Shown here piece by piece: positions 8,556-18,190 of a stretch of DNA of 64,000 bases. A program made the translations under genes and the position numbers. A model generated the notes under the pieces. That model searched no databases. It was not told the DNA's origin and worked only from the letters and a program-made list of their open reading frames with translations. Each line of letters opens with the position of its first letter. The first letter of the stretch is position 1. This DNA comes from Leptofilum sp965223285 (GTDB taxonomy: Bacteria > Chloroflexota > Anaerolineae > Promineifilales > Promineifilaceae): contig NZ_OZ244997.1 in assembly GCF_965223285.1 (NCBI RefSeq), positions 3,472,001 through 3,536,000 on the forward strand, in the 5' to 3' direction.

Positions 8556-9608
8556 CTACGGGGTTGCTGTGGGTGTTGGAGAAGGCAGCGGCGTCTCCGC
8601 TGGAACGGCCGTTGGCTCTGGTGTGGCGGTTTCTTCTGAAACTGAACTCGCAGTTGGGGCGGGAGTGGCCTCAACTGCCGTTTCTGTTGCCGGTGAGGTC
8701 TCTTCCACAATCTCTGCTTCTGGCGGTGGGCCAACAATAAGCAGCGTTAGCTCGCGGCTAGCCGCTTCCAAATCCTCAGCAACCATTGGCAGGTCTGTGG
8801 CAAAGCCGTCAGCAGCCAGCGTAAGGCGGGTCTGCAGCCGGAGCAAGGCTTGGGCAGCGAAGCTGTCTGGTTCAGCAGTGAGGCTGTTGGCAAAGGGAAT
8901 GGCTTGAGCAACGGCCGTTTCTGCCGCACTAATATCGCCATCCACCAAAGCCAGCCGGGCATGGGTGAGCAGCCCCCATAGCTGAAGCTGAATCAAGTTT
9001 TGCTGAACGGCGGCGGCTTCGCTATCCCGTGCGGCGATTGTCTCGGTCGTTAAAGCAACCAAGCTCTCATCCAAATCGGCCAGGCGCAGACGCAAGGTGT
9101 CTAAACCCCCTCCCAGCTCGTCAATGCGCCCCCCGGTGCTGTTGAGATCACTTTGCAGCGCAACCAGGGCAGATTGAACCATTTCTAACTCACCTGCCAG
9201 ATCGCCATTTTGGGCAACGGCCGTTGCCAGATTGGCTTCTAGGTCATCAATTTGGTCAGTTTGAACGGCCGTGTCTTCGCTTTGCACTGTTTGCAACGCC
9301 TCAAGCTGGCGGGTGAGTGCTTCAACTTCGTTTTGCAGTTGGTTAATTTGCATCTGCTGCTCAGGATCACCTTCAGCAAATTCTGCATTCACCAAATCGC
9401 GCAGCGAGTTTAGGTTCTGCTCATTGGCTTCAATGCGCATGAGCAAACTGTCGTTGGAGCGTTGAATTTCTTGCACCCCCAAGTAACCTGCATACCCTAA
9501 GCCACCTAGCAAGGCGGCTGCCAAGGCCAGGACAATAAAAATCAGCAGCACGGAACGAATTATCCACCAGAGGCGGCTGCCAAAGCTGCGTGGTTGATCG
9601 GTTGTCAT
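8556..9608 (-). CDS. Membrane-anchored coiled-coil protein with Thr/Pro tail
   Basis: I do not recognise a named family. The 350-residue protein has one N-terminal transmembrane helix (about residues 20-45, Leu/Ala-rich), a long Gln/Glu/Leu heptad-like region predicted to form coiled coil (about 50-200), a helical segment, and a low-complexity tail of Glu, Thr, Pro and Ala. Start 9608 is preferred because AGGAG lies 8 bp upstream; an ATG at 9632 lacks this. The gene lies 115 bp downstream of the HhH-domain gene, which has a similar helix plus coiled coil plus TP-rich design, so the two probably work together. Confidence 0.6.
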   Translation of the reverse strand: MTTDQPRSFGSRLWWIIRSVLLIFIVLALAAALLGGLGYAGYLGVQEIQRSNDSLLMRIEANEQNLNSLRDLVNAEFAEGDPEQQMQINQLQNEVEALTRQLEALQTVQSEDTAVQTDQIDDLEANLATAVAQNGDLAGELEMVQSALVALQSDLNSTGGRIDELGGGLDTLRLRLADLDESLVALTTETIAARDSEAAAVQQNLIQLQLWGLLTHARLALVDGDISAAETAVAQAIPFANSLTAEPDSFAAQALLRLQTRLTLAADGFATDLPMVAEDLEAASRELTLLIVGPPPEAEIVEETSPATETAVEATPAPTASSVSEETATPEPTAVPAETPLPSPTPTATP

Positions 9609-9641
9609 TTTTAACTCCTCGTTTGTGGTCATGAAAAAACC

Positions 9642-9702
9642 TTTGAGATTGGAGACTGGAGATTAGAGATTGTGTTAATTTCCAATTCCTAATCTCCAAA
9701 AT
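9642..9702. repeat. Dispersed hairpin repeat, 'GGAGATTAGAGATT' family
   Basis: Imperfect inverted repeat of 'GAGATTGGAGACTGGAGATT' and its complement. Related copies lie at 34602-34650, 48105-48158 and 63369-63403, always between genes. Confidence 0.7.
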
Positions 9703-9723
9703 AATTGGTACGCATGGCGTCGC

Positions 9724-11028
9724 TCACGGTTGCGGTGCAGGCGTGTTGGTTGGGAATGGGAATTGGGTGGCGGTGGGCTGTGGTGTGCGAGTTGGTTCAC
9801 CTGTTGGTGAAACGGCCGTTGTTGCAGATGCTTCTGCCGTCGGCGTATTCGTGCTAAATGGGGTAGGCGTCGGCGTGATGGTTTCATCCGCAGGTGCAGG
9901 CGTGGGCGTTGCGTTGCCCTCCTCCAAATCGCCTAGCAGCATGCGCAACCCATCCAAAAAGCTGGTAAATGTGTCAGCGGCACCGGCCACCTCTTGCAAA
10001 CGCAACTCTAAATCACCAGAGCGCGTGGCCAAATAGCTAATAATCTCTTCGTTATCGGCGATCTCTTCCGTAAGGGCTTCGTTGGCTGCCGTTAGCTCAT
10101 CTTGCAAGCTCTGGTTACTGGCCGCTTCTTGCGTGGCCACCACGCTCACGCGGGTAGAGAGCTGGTTCAGCTCATTGGTGCGAGAGATAATTTCTGTATC
10201 GAGTCGCTGCTGAATTTCGGTGTCGGTGGCGGCAAAGTTGAGGCTGCCCTGATTGAGCGAGGCCAGCAACAGCAAGGTGAGTACCGCGCCCAAAACGGCC
10301 CCAAACGTGGCTCCCAGCAAGGTCGTGACGCAACCGCGCCGCTGGGCAGCCGCTTCTAACTCTGCATTTTGTGTGGGCGGCATGGCCTCGGGTTCAGGCA
10401 TTGTCTCAACGACAGGTTCGGCCAGCGGCAAATCCTCAATTTCCGGAGCAGGTGGTGGGGAAACGGCCGTTTCCAGTTCGTCTACTACATCCTCCACAGC
10501 AGCTTCCGGCTCATCATCTTCTTCCGCGGCATCCATTGGCTCATCCAGTTCATCCAGTTCGGGAAATGCCTCTGATTCAGCAAGTTCTTCCACCTCAGCA
10601 GATTCTTCAACTTCCTCTTCTTCCGCCATGCTTTCCAGTTCATCGACAACGATTTCTTCAACTTCAGCGATCTCATCGTCGGACACAGCCGGGGCGGGCA
10701 CTTCGGCCGTCAGCAAGCCGTCTGGCTGGGGAGGTGCGTCTAACATCTCCATCGCCTCTGGCGCGTCTAGCAAGGGTAGCTCTTCTTCGGCATCAAGGTC
10801 CAGAGGAACGACCGTCGTTCGCGAAACCGGCTGCACCGTCACCAAATCCCCAAAGCCACGCACCATCTTTTCAGAAATGCCGGGAACGGCCGCTAGCTCA
10901 ATCACCTCTTCGAAGGGATGGACCGTCTGCCGATATTCAATGATTCGCTCAGCCAGAATCTGGCCAATACCAGAAATGGTTGCCAATGTTTCCGCGTCAG
11001 CCACATTAATATCAATCTTTTCACTCAT
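9724..11028 (-). CDS. ComEA-like helix-hairpin-helix membrane protein, acidic, TP-rich tail
   Basis: The 434-residue protein begins with a helix-hairpin-helix domain of the ComEA/T2SS-K type ('INVADAETLATISGIGQILAERII', residues about 4-65), which usually contacts DNA or protein. A long Glu/Asp-rich linker follows (about 75-220), then one transmembrane helix (about 235-260), a coiled-coil segment and a Pro/Thr tail of 'TPTP' type. Start 11028 is chosen because AAGGAG lies 6-7 bp upstream; the longer frame from 11145 would overlap the upstream transporter gene. The HhH domain would be cytoplasmic and the tail outside. Function is unknown. Confidence 0.65.
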   Translation of the reverse strand: MSEKIDINVADAETLATISGIGQILAERIIEYRQTVHPFEEVIELAAVPGISEKMVRGFGDLVTVQPVSRTTVVPLDLDAEEELPLLDAPEAMEMLDAPPQPDGLLTAEVPAPAVSDDEIAEVEEIVVDELESMAEEEEVEESAEVEELAESEAFPELDELDEPMDAAEEDDEPEAAVEDVVDELETAVSPPPAPEIEDLPLAEPVVETMPEPEAMPPTQNAELEAAAQRRGCVTTLLGATFGAVLGAVLTLLLLASLNQGSLNFAATDTEIQQRLDTEIISRTNELNQLSTRVSVVATQEAASNQSLQDELTAANEALTEEIADNEEIISYLATRSGDLELRLQEVAGAADTFTSFLDGLRMLLGDLEEGNATPTPAPADETITPTPTPFSTNTPTAEASATTAVSPTGEPTRTPQPTATQFPFPTNTPAPQP

Positions 11029-11092
11029 TGTTTGCTCCTTCATAAAAATTGGGGCGAATGCAGCACCAATCTTACGTTTCTGATCTCGAAAT

Positions 11093-13315
11093 TTAGGCCA
11101 AAGCACTTTCTTCGCCAGAGTCGCGTACAAATAAACAAGAACCATCCACAGCCGTCACAATTCCCTGACAAAATGTGAGCCGTGCCGGATTCGGCAGCCC
11201 AAAAATGGCCAAATCGGCACGGGGAACCAGGTGCAATCCTTCGGAAAAAGAAGCCTGTACGACCGTCACGCCACTATTTTTGGGCAATCTGGCCAGATCA
11301 ACCAGCGATTGTAAGTAGTCGTTGGCGGCTGGCACTTCTCTTTCGGTAGCAACTGCCATACACAAATTAATTTTACCAGACCAATTCTTGGTAAGTTGGT
11401 AGGCAAGCAACAGTGCCAAGTCAGAGTTGCTCCAACGCAAATCAACTTGCCAATCATCCCCTCGGTGTGAAATCCAAACGTTAACCAAATGCTGCCGCCC
11501 CAGGGCACGTACCGGATGTCGCGCTAGCAAAACGATGCCCATATTATAAGCGGCCGTTTTATCCACCAACTCCTGCAACTCATCCAGATTTGACTCTTTC
11601 CGCAAATTCAAAAACAGCAGATTAGGCCGGAAAAAGGTACCCCGCAAAATTTGTGTCGCCGAGCGCACCCCGTTTACTACATCCGCTTCCTCTAACAGCG
11701 TGGTGCGGGCAAAAATCCCCTCGTCAGCTAGCGCATCAGTCAGAGCAGGCAACCCCTTCAATGCCGAATCATCCCCTTCAGGGTAAATGCCCAGGGCATG
11801 AACCGCCCCCTGCGGTGCTGCTAACGCTCGCAAAAAGCGGTAGCTACCGGTTAGCTCCTGGGTTTGTACAATGGGTGCTAGCACCGACGGCTTCCAGGTG
11901 CGCTTTACCGCCGGGGGCAAGCGACTCACCCGCGTAGCCGCCCATTCTGCCAGCGACAAAAACATGCCGCTCCGTACGTCGCTGGGCAAAAATTCCAAAT
12001 TGCGCCGCAGCAGGTAGCTGTACACCAAACCCACTACCACCACTGCCACCAGACTAAACACCGGATTGATGAGAACCATCACGAAAACACAACCAACAAG
12101 ACCAATAAATGGCACAATGCGCGGTACCCGAAACGTGGGGCGAAAGCTGACAGTGCTCAACATCTGCTCGATCAACACAACCAAATTGAGCATACCATAG
12201 GTAATTAAAAAGAACATCGTGATGATGCTAGCTACTGCATTTAGTCCGCCGCTCGCCAGAGCAATCAGTAAAGTAACCAACCCAATGACGCCAGTGGCGT
12301 AGAGTGCTGGGCGGGGTTCATTGCGGTCTGTTTCCCGCGCCAAAATTTCACTGAAGGGCAAGATACTGTGCAGCGCCAAAGCCTGCATCACGCGGGGTGC
12401 CGCCACTAAGGAGCCAAGTGCAGATGAGAAAGTGGCCCCCAGCATTCCAGCCAGGATGGCCCACCCCCAAAATGCCTTGTCCACCATGATGGTACTTTCA
12501 CGCCGCAGTTCATCCGCTGGGGCAATATGCGCCAACCAATAAGTCAGCAGCAGGTAGATAATCATTGTCAGCCCGATGGCACTCATGGTTCCCTGGGGGA
12601 TGCTGCGGCGTGGTTCTTTGAGTGACCCACTGAGACTAATACCTACCATAATTCCCGTGACGGCAGGGAAGAAGATGGCAAATGCCTCCCAGAAGCTCCA
12701 GGTAGAAAATGGTCCCCAGAGAACGGCCGTTTCTGTCAATCCCGCTCGTCCCGCAATGGGGAAACTCGCCAGCAGGACCGAAATTAATGAAAAACCAACG
12801 ATACCCAAAATGAGATATTGAATCCGTGCCGCAAATTGGGCACTGACATAGGCAATGCCAAACACAATAGCAAAGGTCAAAACAGAAACCACAAAGATGG
12901 AGTGCGAAGGGAAGATGCGTAACCACGCCTCGGCAAAGGCCAGCACATAGAGGGCTACTGAAATGCCCTGAGCAATAAACAGCGGAATCCCCACGCTGCC
13001 CCCCACTTCCAAGCCCAGCGATTGCGAGATGATGGCAAACGCGCCGCCAGCCCCCACCCGCGTATTCGTCACTACGGAGGAGACGGCCAGTCCGGTGGAA
13101 ACAGTAATGACATGCGCCAGCAAAATGATGAGAATGGCTCCCAACAAGCCCGTATTCCCCACGACTTGCCCCAGACGCAAATACATAATTGCACCCAGGA
13201 TGGTTAAAACAGTGGGGGTAAACACACCAGGGAAGGTGCCAAATTTTCCGTCGTGTTCGTGACCTTCGCCACCCTTTAACAAATTCCCCAAACGGGCTTG
13301 CATTTGCTCTAACAC
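11093..13315 (-). CDS. SLC12-type cation-chloride cotransporter / APC permease
   Basis: The 740-residue membrane protein belongs to the APC superfamily and resembles bacterial relatives of Na-K-Cl cotransporters. It opens with the characteristic 'FGTFPGVFTPTVLTILGAIMY' region (in part), followed by about twelve transmembrane helices to residue ~470. A soluble C-terminal domain of about 250 residues matches the SLC12 plan. The start is GTG 13315 with GGGAGG 7 bp upstream. It probably moves K+/Cl- or amino acids; the substrate cannot be set from sequence alone. It lies upstream of the HhH-domain gene on the same strand, 64 bp away. Confidence 0.8.
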   Translation of the reverse strand: MLEQMQARLGNLLKGGEGHEHDGKFGTFPGVFTPTVLTILGAIMYLRLGQVVGNTGLLGAILIILLAHVITVSTGLAVSSVVTNTRVGAGGAFAIISQSLGLEVGGSVGIPLFIAQGISVALYVLAFAEAWLRIFPSHSIFVVSVLTFAIVFGIAYVSAQFAARIQYLILGIVGFSLISVLLASFPIAGRAGLTETAVLWGPFSTWSFWEAFAIFFPAVTGIMVGISLSGSLKEPRRSIPQGTMSAIGLTMIIYLLLTYWLAHIAPADELRRESTIMVDKAFWGWAILAGMLGATFSSALGSLVAAPRVMQALALHSILPFSEILARETDRNEPRPALYATGVIGLVTLLIALASGGLNAVASIITMFFLITYGMLNLVVLIEQMLSTVSFRPTFRVPRIVPFIGLVGCVFVMVLINPVFSLVAVVVVGLVYSYLLRRNLEFLPSDVRSGMFLSLAEWAATRVSRLPPAVKRTWKPSVLAPIVQTQELTGSYRFLRALAAPQGAVHALGIYPEGDDSALKGLPALTDALADEGIFARTTLLEEADVVNGVRSATQILRGTFFRPNLLFLNLRKESNLDELQELVDKTAAYNMGIVLLARHPVRALGRQHLVNVWISHRGDDWQVDLRWSNSDLALLLAYQLTKNWSGKINLCMAVATEREVPAANDYLQSLVDLARLPKNSGVTVVQASFSEGLHLVPRADLAIFGLPNPARLTFCQGIVTAVDGSCLFVRDSGEESALA

Positions 13316-13471
13316 GCTTACCTCCCTCGGCCAAAATTGGTCAGGATTTATAATAGTAATTCAATATTGCCAGTGTCCCTCAATGCCAATTGACTCACTC
13401 TGCCAGGAAAGCGACCGGAGCGACTGAGTGAATCGTGAGGATTGCTAAATTATAACATGTGACCCGACGAA

Positions 13472-15568
13472 TTACTCAGTTTTGGAGCAAGTGCTAATGG
13501 GCTCGCGCCAGGCGTTATCGGGCAATGTTTGGCCGTAGTTGTCGGTAGCGGGGCTGCGCTCGCCAGTTGCAAAATCGTAAACGCCCACGAGCAAGGTGTG
13601 GGGCGTTTGCCCTTCTTCTAGCGGTATTTCGCGCAAATCAAACAATGTCCAATCTGGTGTGGCTCCCAGTAAGCTAGGGCGAATTCCTAGCGGAGGGCCG
13701 TCTGATTGGGCGAGGAGACGGCCGTCTGCATCCAGCACCTGTACAAAAACCGAGGTCGTGTCGGGAATGTTTGTATAACGCTGCCGCCAGATCAGCCTCA
13801 CATTTACAACATTGCCACAAGCCACTGCCATCTTTCTAGCACCATATTCATCTGGATCACCGAGGCTCAGTTGATGGGTATCAAATTGAGCGGTAATGTA
13901 GGCAGGTTCTTCGGTCATTGGCAGATAGGCTAACGAACCTGTTAACTGTGTTTGCGGCTGCTCAGCAGCATATTCCGTGATAAGCAGCACGCGCGGTTTA
14001 TCAGTTAACGGGGGCCAACTGTGCTGGGCATGAATGCCATAAGCATACTCTGTTTGACTTTGTAATTCTGGCAGTTCTACAGCCCAGGCTTCTCCCTTGC
14101 CGATATTGTTGGCATTAGTAAGCTCCTCCACAAACAGATAATCGCCCAACATAGCCACAAATTCCACACCAATAGCATAAGTATTGGGGGGCACATCCAG
14201 CCATCGGGGCAAGTTTACGTAAACAATCTCCGAGTTTGGGATATGCACATCTTCTGTGGATTGTGAGACGCGCACCGGTTCAGTGAGCTGTTCGTATTGG
14301 GTGAGCTTGGTGCGGACAAATTGGATGCTGGTGAGGAGGATGAAGGTGAGAACGGCCGTCCACACTAACCATCGAAAACTTACCACAGAGGACACAGAGA
14401 TTTTTGAGTTATCCTCTTTGCCTGTGGTTGTTTTTGTAAAACGGCCGTTCCGCACGCCCGCTAGCAAATGTGCCCACAGCAGCGCCACCCCCACGCTGCC
14501 CAAATAAAGCAGGCGCGGGCCACGCAGTAAATAATCGGTGGGGAGGGTGATGGCCAGGAGCAAGCTGGTAGCCGCCCACCAGCCGCCAGCCAGCAGCAGC
14601 GGCGCGCGCCAGGCTGGTTTTTGCCACGCCAGCCAACCCGCTGCCGCCAAAACCAATGCCGCACCAACCAGCGTAATCAGTTGGCCACTCACGTTGGGTA
14701 GCAGGTGGGCAAACCAGGCAAGGGGGAAAACGGCCGCTTGCAGCAAATACAGTCCATTCAGCCACAAATCCTGCCCAACGGCCGCTGCCTGGGGTGCACG
14801 ACTAATGGGCAAAAATTGGTAGACAACCAAATAAACCAGCCCCGCCAGCAAAAACCAACGCCACGGCTGGCGCAAAAGCTGGCGCGGTTGGGTGAGCAGT
14901 TCTGGTTGGGTGCAAATGTGGACTAAAGCAGCAAAGCCACCGAAGAGAACGACCGTTTCATTCGTCAGCACCATCAAGCCAAAAAGTACCCAGGTAATGA
15001 ACTGCCATTTGTGTGTTTTTTTATCAGCAGATTTAGAAGATTTTTTCTCTATAGTTCTTTGTGGTTCCTCTGTGAAACTCTGTGTTCCCTCTTTGGAAGA
15101 AACGGCCGTCAGGTAGCTATGCAGCCCCAGCAGCACCAACCCTGTCATTGCAGGATGCACATTGTGACCGTACACTGCCACTGCTTGGTAAGCAAAGGGG
15201 AATGTGGCAAAAATGGCACCAGCGGCAAACGCCCGTCGCCAATCGGGCCACAGCCGCCAGCTTAACCACGCCAGCAAGCCCGCGTTGGCCGCGTGCTGTA
15301 CCACATTGTTGCCGTGCAGCAGCCAAGCCGGATAGCCACCAAACAACGCTTCAATGATCAGCATCGGGAAGAACGTCATGGGCCGATAAAAGCCAAACGC
15401 TTCGGTGGGCAGCCAAACAGTGCCAAAATCAAGCCCGCCCACAATGCGAATGTGCAGCAGCGTGTCGTAAATAAGCGGTAGCCAGACGGTGGGCCAATAC
15501 AGCCAGCCAGCTCCAAGCATGACCAGAAACGTAGCAATGAGAATAGGGAGTCGCTTCAAGCGCAACAT
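13472..15568 (-). CDS. GT-C-like multispanning membrane protein with extracytoplasmic beta domain
   Basis: The 698-residue protein has an N-terminal multispanning region (about residues 5-440) with the lay-out of GT-C glycosyltransferases that use lipid-linked sugars, and a soluble C-terminal domain (about 450-690) of predicted beta structure ('VFVQVLDADGRLLAQSDGPP'). No catalytic residue can be assigned with certainty. Two stretches, near residues 155-185 and 375-395, are encoded by copies of the 'CCACAGAG' dispersed repeat and give Ser/Lys/Thr-rich loops between helices. A terminator-like hairpin lies upstream, so it is probably transcribed separately from the DM13 gene. Confidence 0.6.
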   Translation of the reverse strand: MLRLKRLPILIATFLVMLGAGWLYWPTVWLPLIYDTLLHIRIVGGLDFGTVWLPTEAFGFYRPMTFFPMLIIEALFGGYPAWLLHGNNVVQHAANAGLLAWLSWRLWPDWRRAFAAGAIFATFPFAYQAVAVYGHNVHPAMTGLVLLGLHSYLTAVSSKEGTQSFTEEPQRTIEKKSSKSADKKTHKWQFITWVLFGLMVLTNETVVLFGGFAALVHICTQPELLTQPRQLLRQPWRWFLLAGLVYLVVYQFLPISRAPQAAAVGQDLWLNGLYLLQAAVFPLAWFAHLLPNVSGQLITLVGAALVLAAAGWLAWQKPAWRAPLLLAGGWWAATSLLLAITLPTDYLLRGPRLLYLGSVGVALLWAHLLAGVRNGRFTKTTTGKEDNSKISVSSVVSFRWLVWTAVLTFILLTSIQFVRTKLTQYEQLTEPVRVSQSTEDVHIPNSEIVYVNLPRWLDVPPNTYAIGVEFVAMLGDYLFVEELTNANNIGKGEAWAVELPELQSQTEYAYGIHAQHSWPPLTDKPRVLLITEYAAEQPQTQLTGSLAYLPMTEEPAYITAQFDTHQLSLGDPDEYGARKMAVACGNVVNVRLIWRQRYTNIPDTTSVFVQVLDADGRLLAQSDGPPLGIRPSLLGATPDWTLFDLREIPLEEGQTPHTLLVGVYDFATGERSPATDNYGQTLPDNAWREPISTCSKTE
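14378..14445. repeat. 'CCACAGAG' dispersed repeat inside a coding region
   Basis: Copy of the CCACAGAGGACACAGAG...CCTGTGG hairpin repeat, lying in frame within the membrane protein gene at 13472-15568. Intergenic copies are at 18022, 19783, 23723 and 60787. Confidence 0.7.
15005..15105. repeat. Second 'CCACAGAG' repeat in the same coding region
   Basis: The segment contains TTTGTGGTTCCTCTGTGAAA then CTCTGTGTTCCCTCTTTGG, in frame with the surrounding gene. It encodes a basic, Ser/Lys/Thr-rich loop. Confidence 0.65.
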
Positions 15569-15583
15569 TTTTCTCCAAACAAA

Positions 15584-15618
15584 TAAAAAATGGCTTCCAG
15601 CAATTGCCAGAAGCCATT
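15584..15618 (-). terminator. Intrinsic terminator after the DM13 gene
   Basis: On the minus strand a 9-bp stem (AATGGCTTC / GAAGCCATT) is followed by six U residues. It ends the DM13 transcript before the GT-C-like gene. Confidence 0.75.
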
Positions 15619-15652
15619 CTATTATACCGAATGATGACGTTTTGTTGTGAGG

Positions 15653-16318
15653 CTAGCCACTCAAGCTGGCGGCGGAAAACAGGACGTGGAACGGCATACA
15701 GTAAATAACCACGCTTTGGTATTCACTCAAATCTAAATCGGCGGGCAGTTCGTAGTTTTGGTTGCCCACGTTGCCTTTTAATTGACCCAAATCGAGGTAA
15801 TCTTCACCAATGCCACTGCCAAGCGGGTCGGTGCTTTTGCTGAGGATGACGTGCAGGTCCGGGCCGTTGGTGACGCGGAAATCTTCAAGACGCAGCACGC
15901 GCTGCTCCCCTTGTTGGAAGATAACGGCCGTTCCCTCACCCTCATGAAAAGCATCTGCACCCAAAAAGGTACCAGAGGCTGCGACTGTCCACTCAGCGGC
16001 AGGCATGGCGTCGTCCATTTCCTTGTCGGCCATGACGGCAGCGGCCGCTTCCATCACCTGATCTTCTACCATTGCCCGATCTTCATCAGACAGTTGCTCA
16101 ATGGTCGCTTCATCGGGTACAGCCGACATAAACTCATCTTCAAGAGCCGCCATCTCTGCCGTATCCATGTTGGCCAGCGTCGTGGCGTCTGGAATCTCAA
16201 AGGGAAAGGCTTCATCAACGCTGTTGGTAATAAAAAGTGGAGAAGCTAAGTACCAACTAGCTGCCAAAACAACGGCCGCCATCAAAACACCTATCAAAAG
16301 TTTGCTATTCTTACTCAT
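15653..16318 (-). CDS. Membrane-anchored DM13-domain protein
   Basis: The 221-residue protein has one N-terminal transmembrane helix (about residues 7-28), an acidic Ala/Met/Glu linker, and a C-terminal DM13 domain (about 110-218). The domain shows the family pattern 'HEGEGTAVI', 'LRLEDFRVTNGPDLHVILS', 'GNQNYELP' and 'VVIYCMPFHVLFSAA', with a conserved Cys in the last block. DM13 domains are thought to be extracytoplasmic redox domains. The gene starts 35 bp after the molybdopterin oxidoreductase gene, so an electron-transfer partnership is plausible but not shown. Confidence 0.8.
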   Translation of the reverse strand: MSKNSKLLIGVLMAAVVLAASWYLASPLFITNSVDEAFPFEIPDATTLANMDTAEMAALEDEFMSAVPDEATIEQLSDEDRAMVEDQVMEAAAAVMADKEMDDAMPAAEWTVAASGTFLGADAFHEGEGTAVIFQQGEQRVLRLEDFRVTNGPDLHVILSKSTDPLGSGIGEDYLDLGQLKGNVGNQNYELPADLDLSEYQSVVIYCMPFHVLFSAASLSG

Positions 16319-16353
16319 AATTTTTCACTCAATTTAGCGATTGACTCGCTTAT

Positions 16354-17976
16354 TTACACGGTTTGCTCAAAGCTATGAATGCCCGTGGAACCATCGGGGC
16401 GATTTGGATTACTTTCCTCTATTTGCGAGGTGCCGTCTGCCTCGGTGCAGCGCACCTCAAACAGATGGTCACCCTCGGTGAAGGCCCAATCGTACCGCCA
16501 AATGACCCAGGTCGTTTCCGAAAGCGGGGTGCGTAGCTGGGCAGGTTGCCAGTCGCCGCCGTCTACGCGCACTTCTACGCCACCAATGCCGCGTGCGCCT
16601 GAGTAGGCAATGCCGCCTATGGGAATAACCTGCTGGCCATCAACCGCGCCTACGCTGTCTACCGCCACCGTGTCGATGACGGAGGTGGTTCTGACGATGG
16701 CTTCTTTGCTCCAGTTGCGCTCTACCCAGTAGCCCGGTTGGTATTCATCTGTCACTTCGACGCCCACAATCCATTTGGGTTGCTTCATGCCGTACCGGTC
16801 GGGAATCCAGATGCGGAGCGGAAAGCCGTGGTCTTTGGGTAGCAGCTTATCATCCCAGGCATAGCAGAACATGATGCGCCGATCGTTGCGAATCAACTCC
16901 AAATCAACCGTTTCATAAAAACCATCGCCGGAAGTGATGTAGAGATATTTGGCTTCTGGCTGCACGCCGACGGCTTCCAGCACGTCCTGGGCACTGACGC
17001 CCGTCCATTTGGTGGTGCTGATGAGTCCGGTTCCCACGCGCCCAGAAATGCAGGTGAGGGTCACGAACTGGTCAAACGATTCAAACTCGTCGCGGAACTG
17101 CTGCAGGGTAAAGATACGCGGGTTATCCACTAGCCCGGTGATGGGCAGATCCCAATCATCCTCTTCGATGATAGTGGGTTCGGTTTGCAAGAAAACTTGG
17201 TAATGTTCGGAAACAGGGGTGTATTCTAGCCGGGTGCCGGGGGCGGGGATGATTGGGTCGTTGGCGTTGGGGAAGATGATGTCGCCGGAGCCGATGCTGG
17301 CACCGCCAGCGGAGATGCGGGCGCGTTCGGCGCGGGCCAGCGTGGCCCCAATGCCCGTGCCAGCGACGGTAAGAACGGCCGTACTTGCCCCCAACTGTAT
17401 TAAAAAGCGACGCCGATCGAGCGCCTGCACATCATTGGCAGGCGCAGCGGACGGGGCGGATTCGGGGTCTGAGGTGGCGGTGGGGAAGAGACGGCCGTAG
17501 GCAACGCCCAGCAGCCAGCCCCACAGCAAAAAGCTGCCAAACAACCATAGCCCGTTCACCAAAGGAGGCACATCCAGTTGCGCCACCGACTGACTGATGG
17601 TCAGCAGCGGCAGCCCCACAATCGCGCCCACAATCAGCCCGGCCAGGCGGGAGCGGCGCAGCTTCAGCAGATGCCAAATGCCAAAGATGATTGCGCCCAA
17701 GACCAACGTCATGCCCACAAATTGCAGCACGGCGGAAGCGCGTTCGGCCGTTTTAGCTAAATCGACCACGCTCAAGCCCAATGCCAGCATCGTGTCGATC
17801 ATCATATCAATACCAAAGGTGATAAGATCGCCGGGCAGGACGCGGGTCATCCAGTTGAAAAAGTCAAAGGGAAGAAAAGCCGTGCCGACAAGCTGCGACA
17901 CCAAATAGTGAACGGCCGTTAACGCCACCGTCAACAACAAGCCAACCAAAGCACCGAAAGAAAGTTTTCTAAGCAT
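16354..17976 (-). CDS. Sulfite-oxidase-family molybdopterin protein with N-terminal membrane domain
   Basis: The 540-residue protein starts with about four or five transmembrane helices (residues 1-170), then a twin-arginine-like segment 'RRRFLIQLGAS' and a hydrophobic stretch near residues 195-220. The catalytic domain follows (about 250-420) and includes the presumed molybdenum-ligand Cys in 'TLTCISGRVGTG'; a Mo-cofactor dimerisation domain ends the protein (about 425-530). Proteins of this family oxidise sulfite or reduce S- and N-oxides. The DM13 gene directly downstream may encode its redox partner. An internal Tat-like motif behind membrane helices is unusual. Confidence 0.8.
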   Translation of the reverse strand: MLRKLSFGALVGLLLTVALTAVHYLVSQLVGTAFLPFDFFNWMTRVLPGDLITFGIDMMIDTMLALGLSVVDLAKTAERASAVLQFVGMTLVLGAIIFGIWHLLKLRRSRLAGLIVGAIVGLPLLTISQSVAQLDVPPLVNGLWLFGSFLLWGWLLGVAYGRLFPTATSDPESAPSAAPANDVQALDRRRFLIQLGASTAVLTVAGTGIGATLARAERARISAGGASIGSGDIIFPNANDPIIPAPGTRLEYTPVSEHYQVFLQTEPTIIEEDDWDLPITGLVDNPRIFTLQQFRDEFESFDQFVTLTCISGRVGTGLISTTKWTGVSAQDVLEAVGVQPEAKYLYITSGDGFYETVDLELIRNDRRIMFCYAWDDKLLPKDHGFPLRIWIPDRYGMKQPKWIVGVEVTDEYQPGYWVERNWSKEAIVRTTSVIDTVAVDSVGAVDGQQVIPIGGIAYSGARGIGGVEVRVDGGDWQPAQLRTPLSETTWVIWRYDWAFTEGDHLFEVRCTEADGTSQIEESNPNRPDGSTGIHSFEQTV

Positions 17977-18021
17977 AATTTCTCCTGAGACGGAAAGAAT
18001 TTACAATCTGTTCAAATATTG

Positions 18022-18090
18022 GCCACAGAGGTCACAGAGGTTTTTGAGGTGAAGGCTCTTTCTGTACAAGCCTGTGGCTTTTTTGGATAG
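18022..18090. repeat. 'CCACAGAG' dispersed repeat
   Basis: GGCCACAGAGGTCACAGAGG ... CCTGTGGC, an imperfect hairpin upstream of the sulfite-oxidase-like gene (minus). The rest of the gap (17977-18190) shows no gene. Confidence 0.7.
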
Positions 18091-18190
18091 ATTCATAGTG
18101 AGAAGTGACATTTTATTCACTTACCCAGTTAGACGATTTTACTTTAGCGAAAACTGCTTACAGAATTATTACAGAGGCGTTGTGGGTTGG

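Noticed and set aside
10253..11083. Long Ser-rich open frame on the plus strand
   Set aside because: It is antisense to the acidic linker of the HhH protein; Glu/Asp codons read backwards give the Ser runs.
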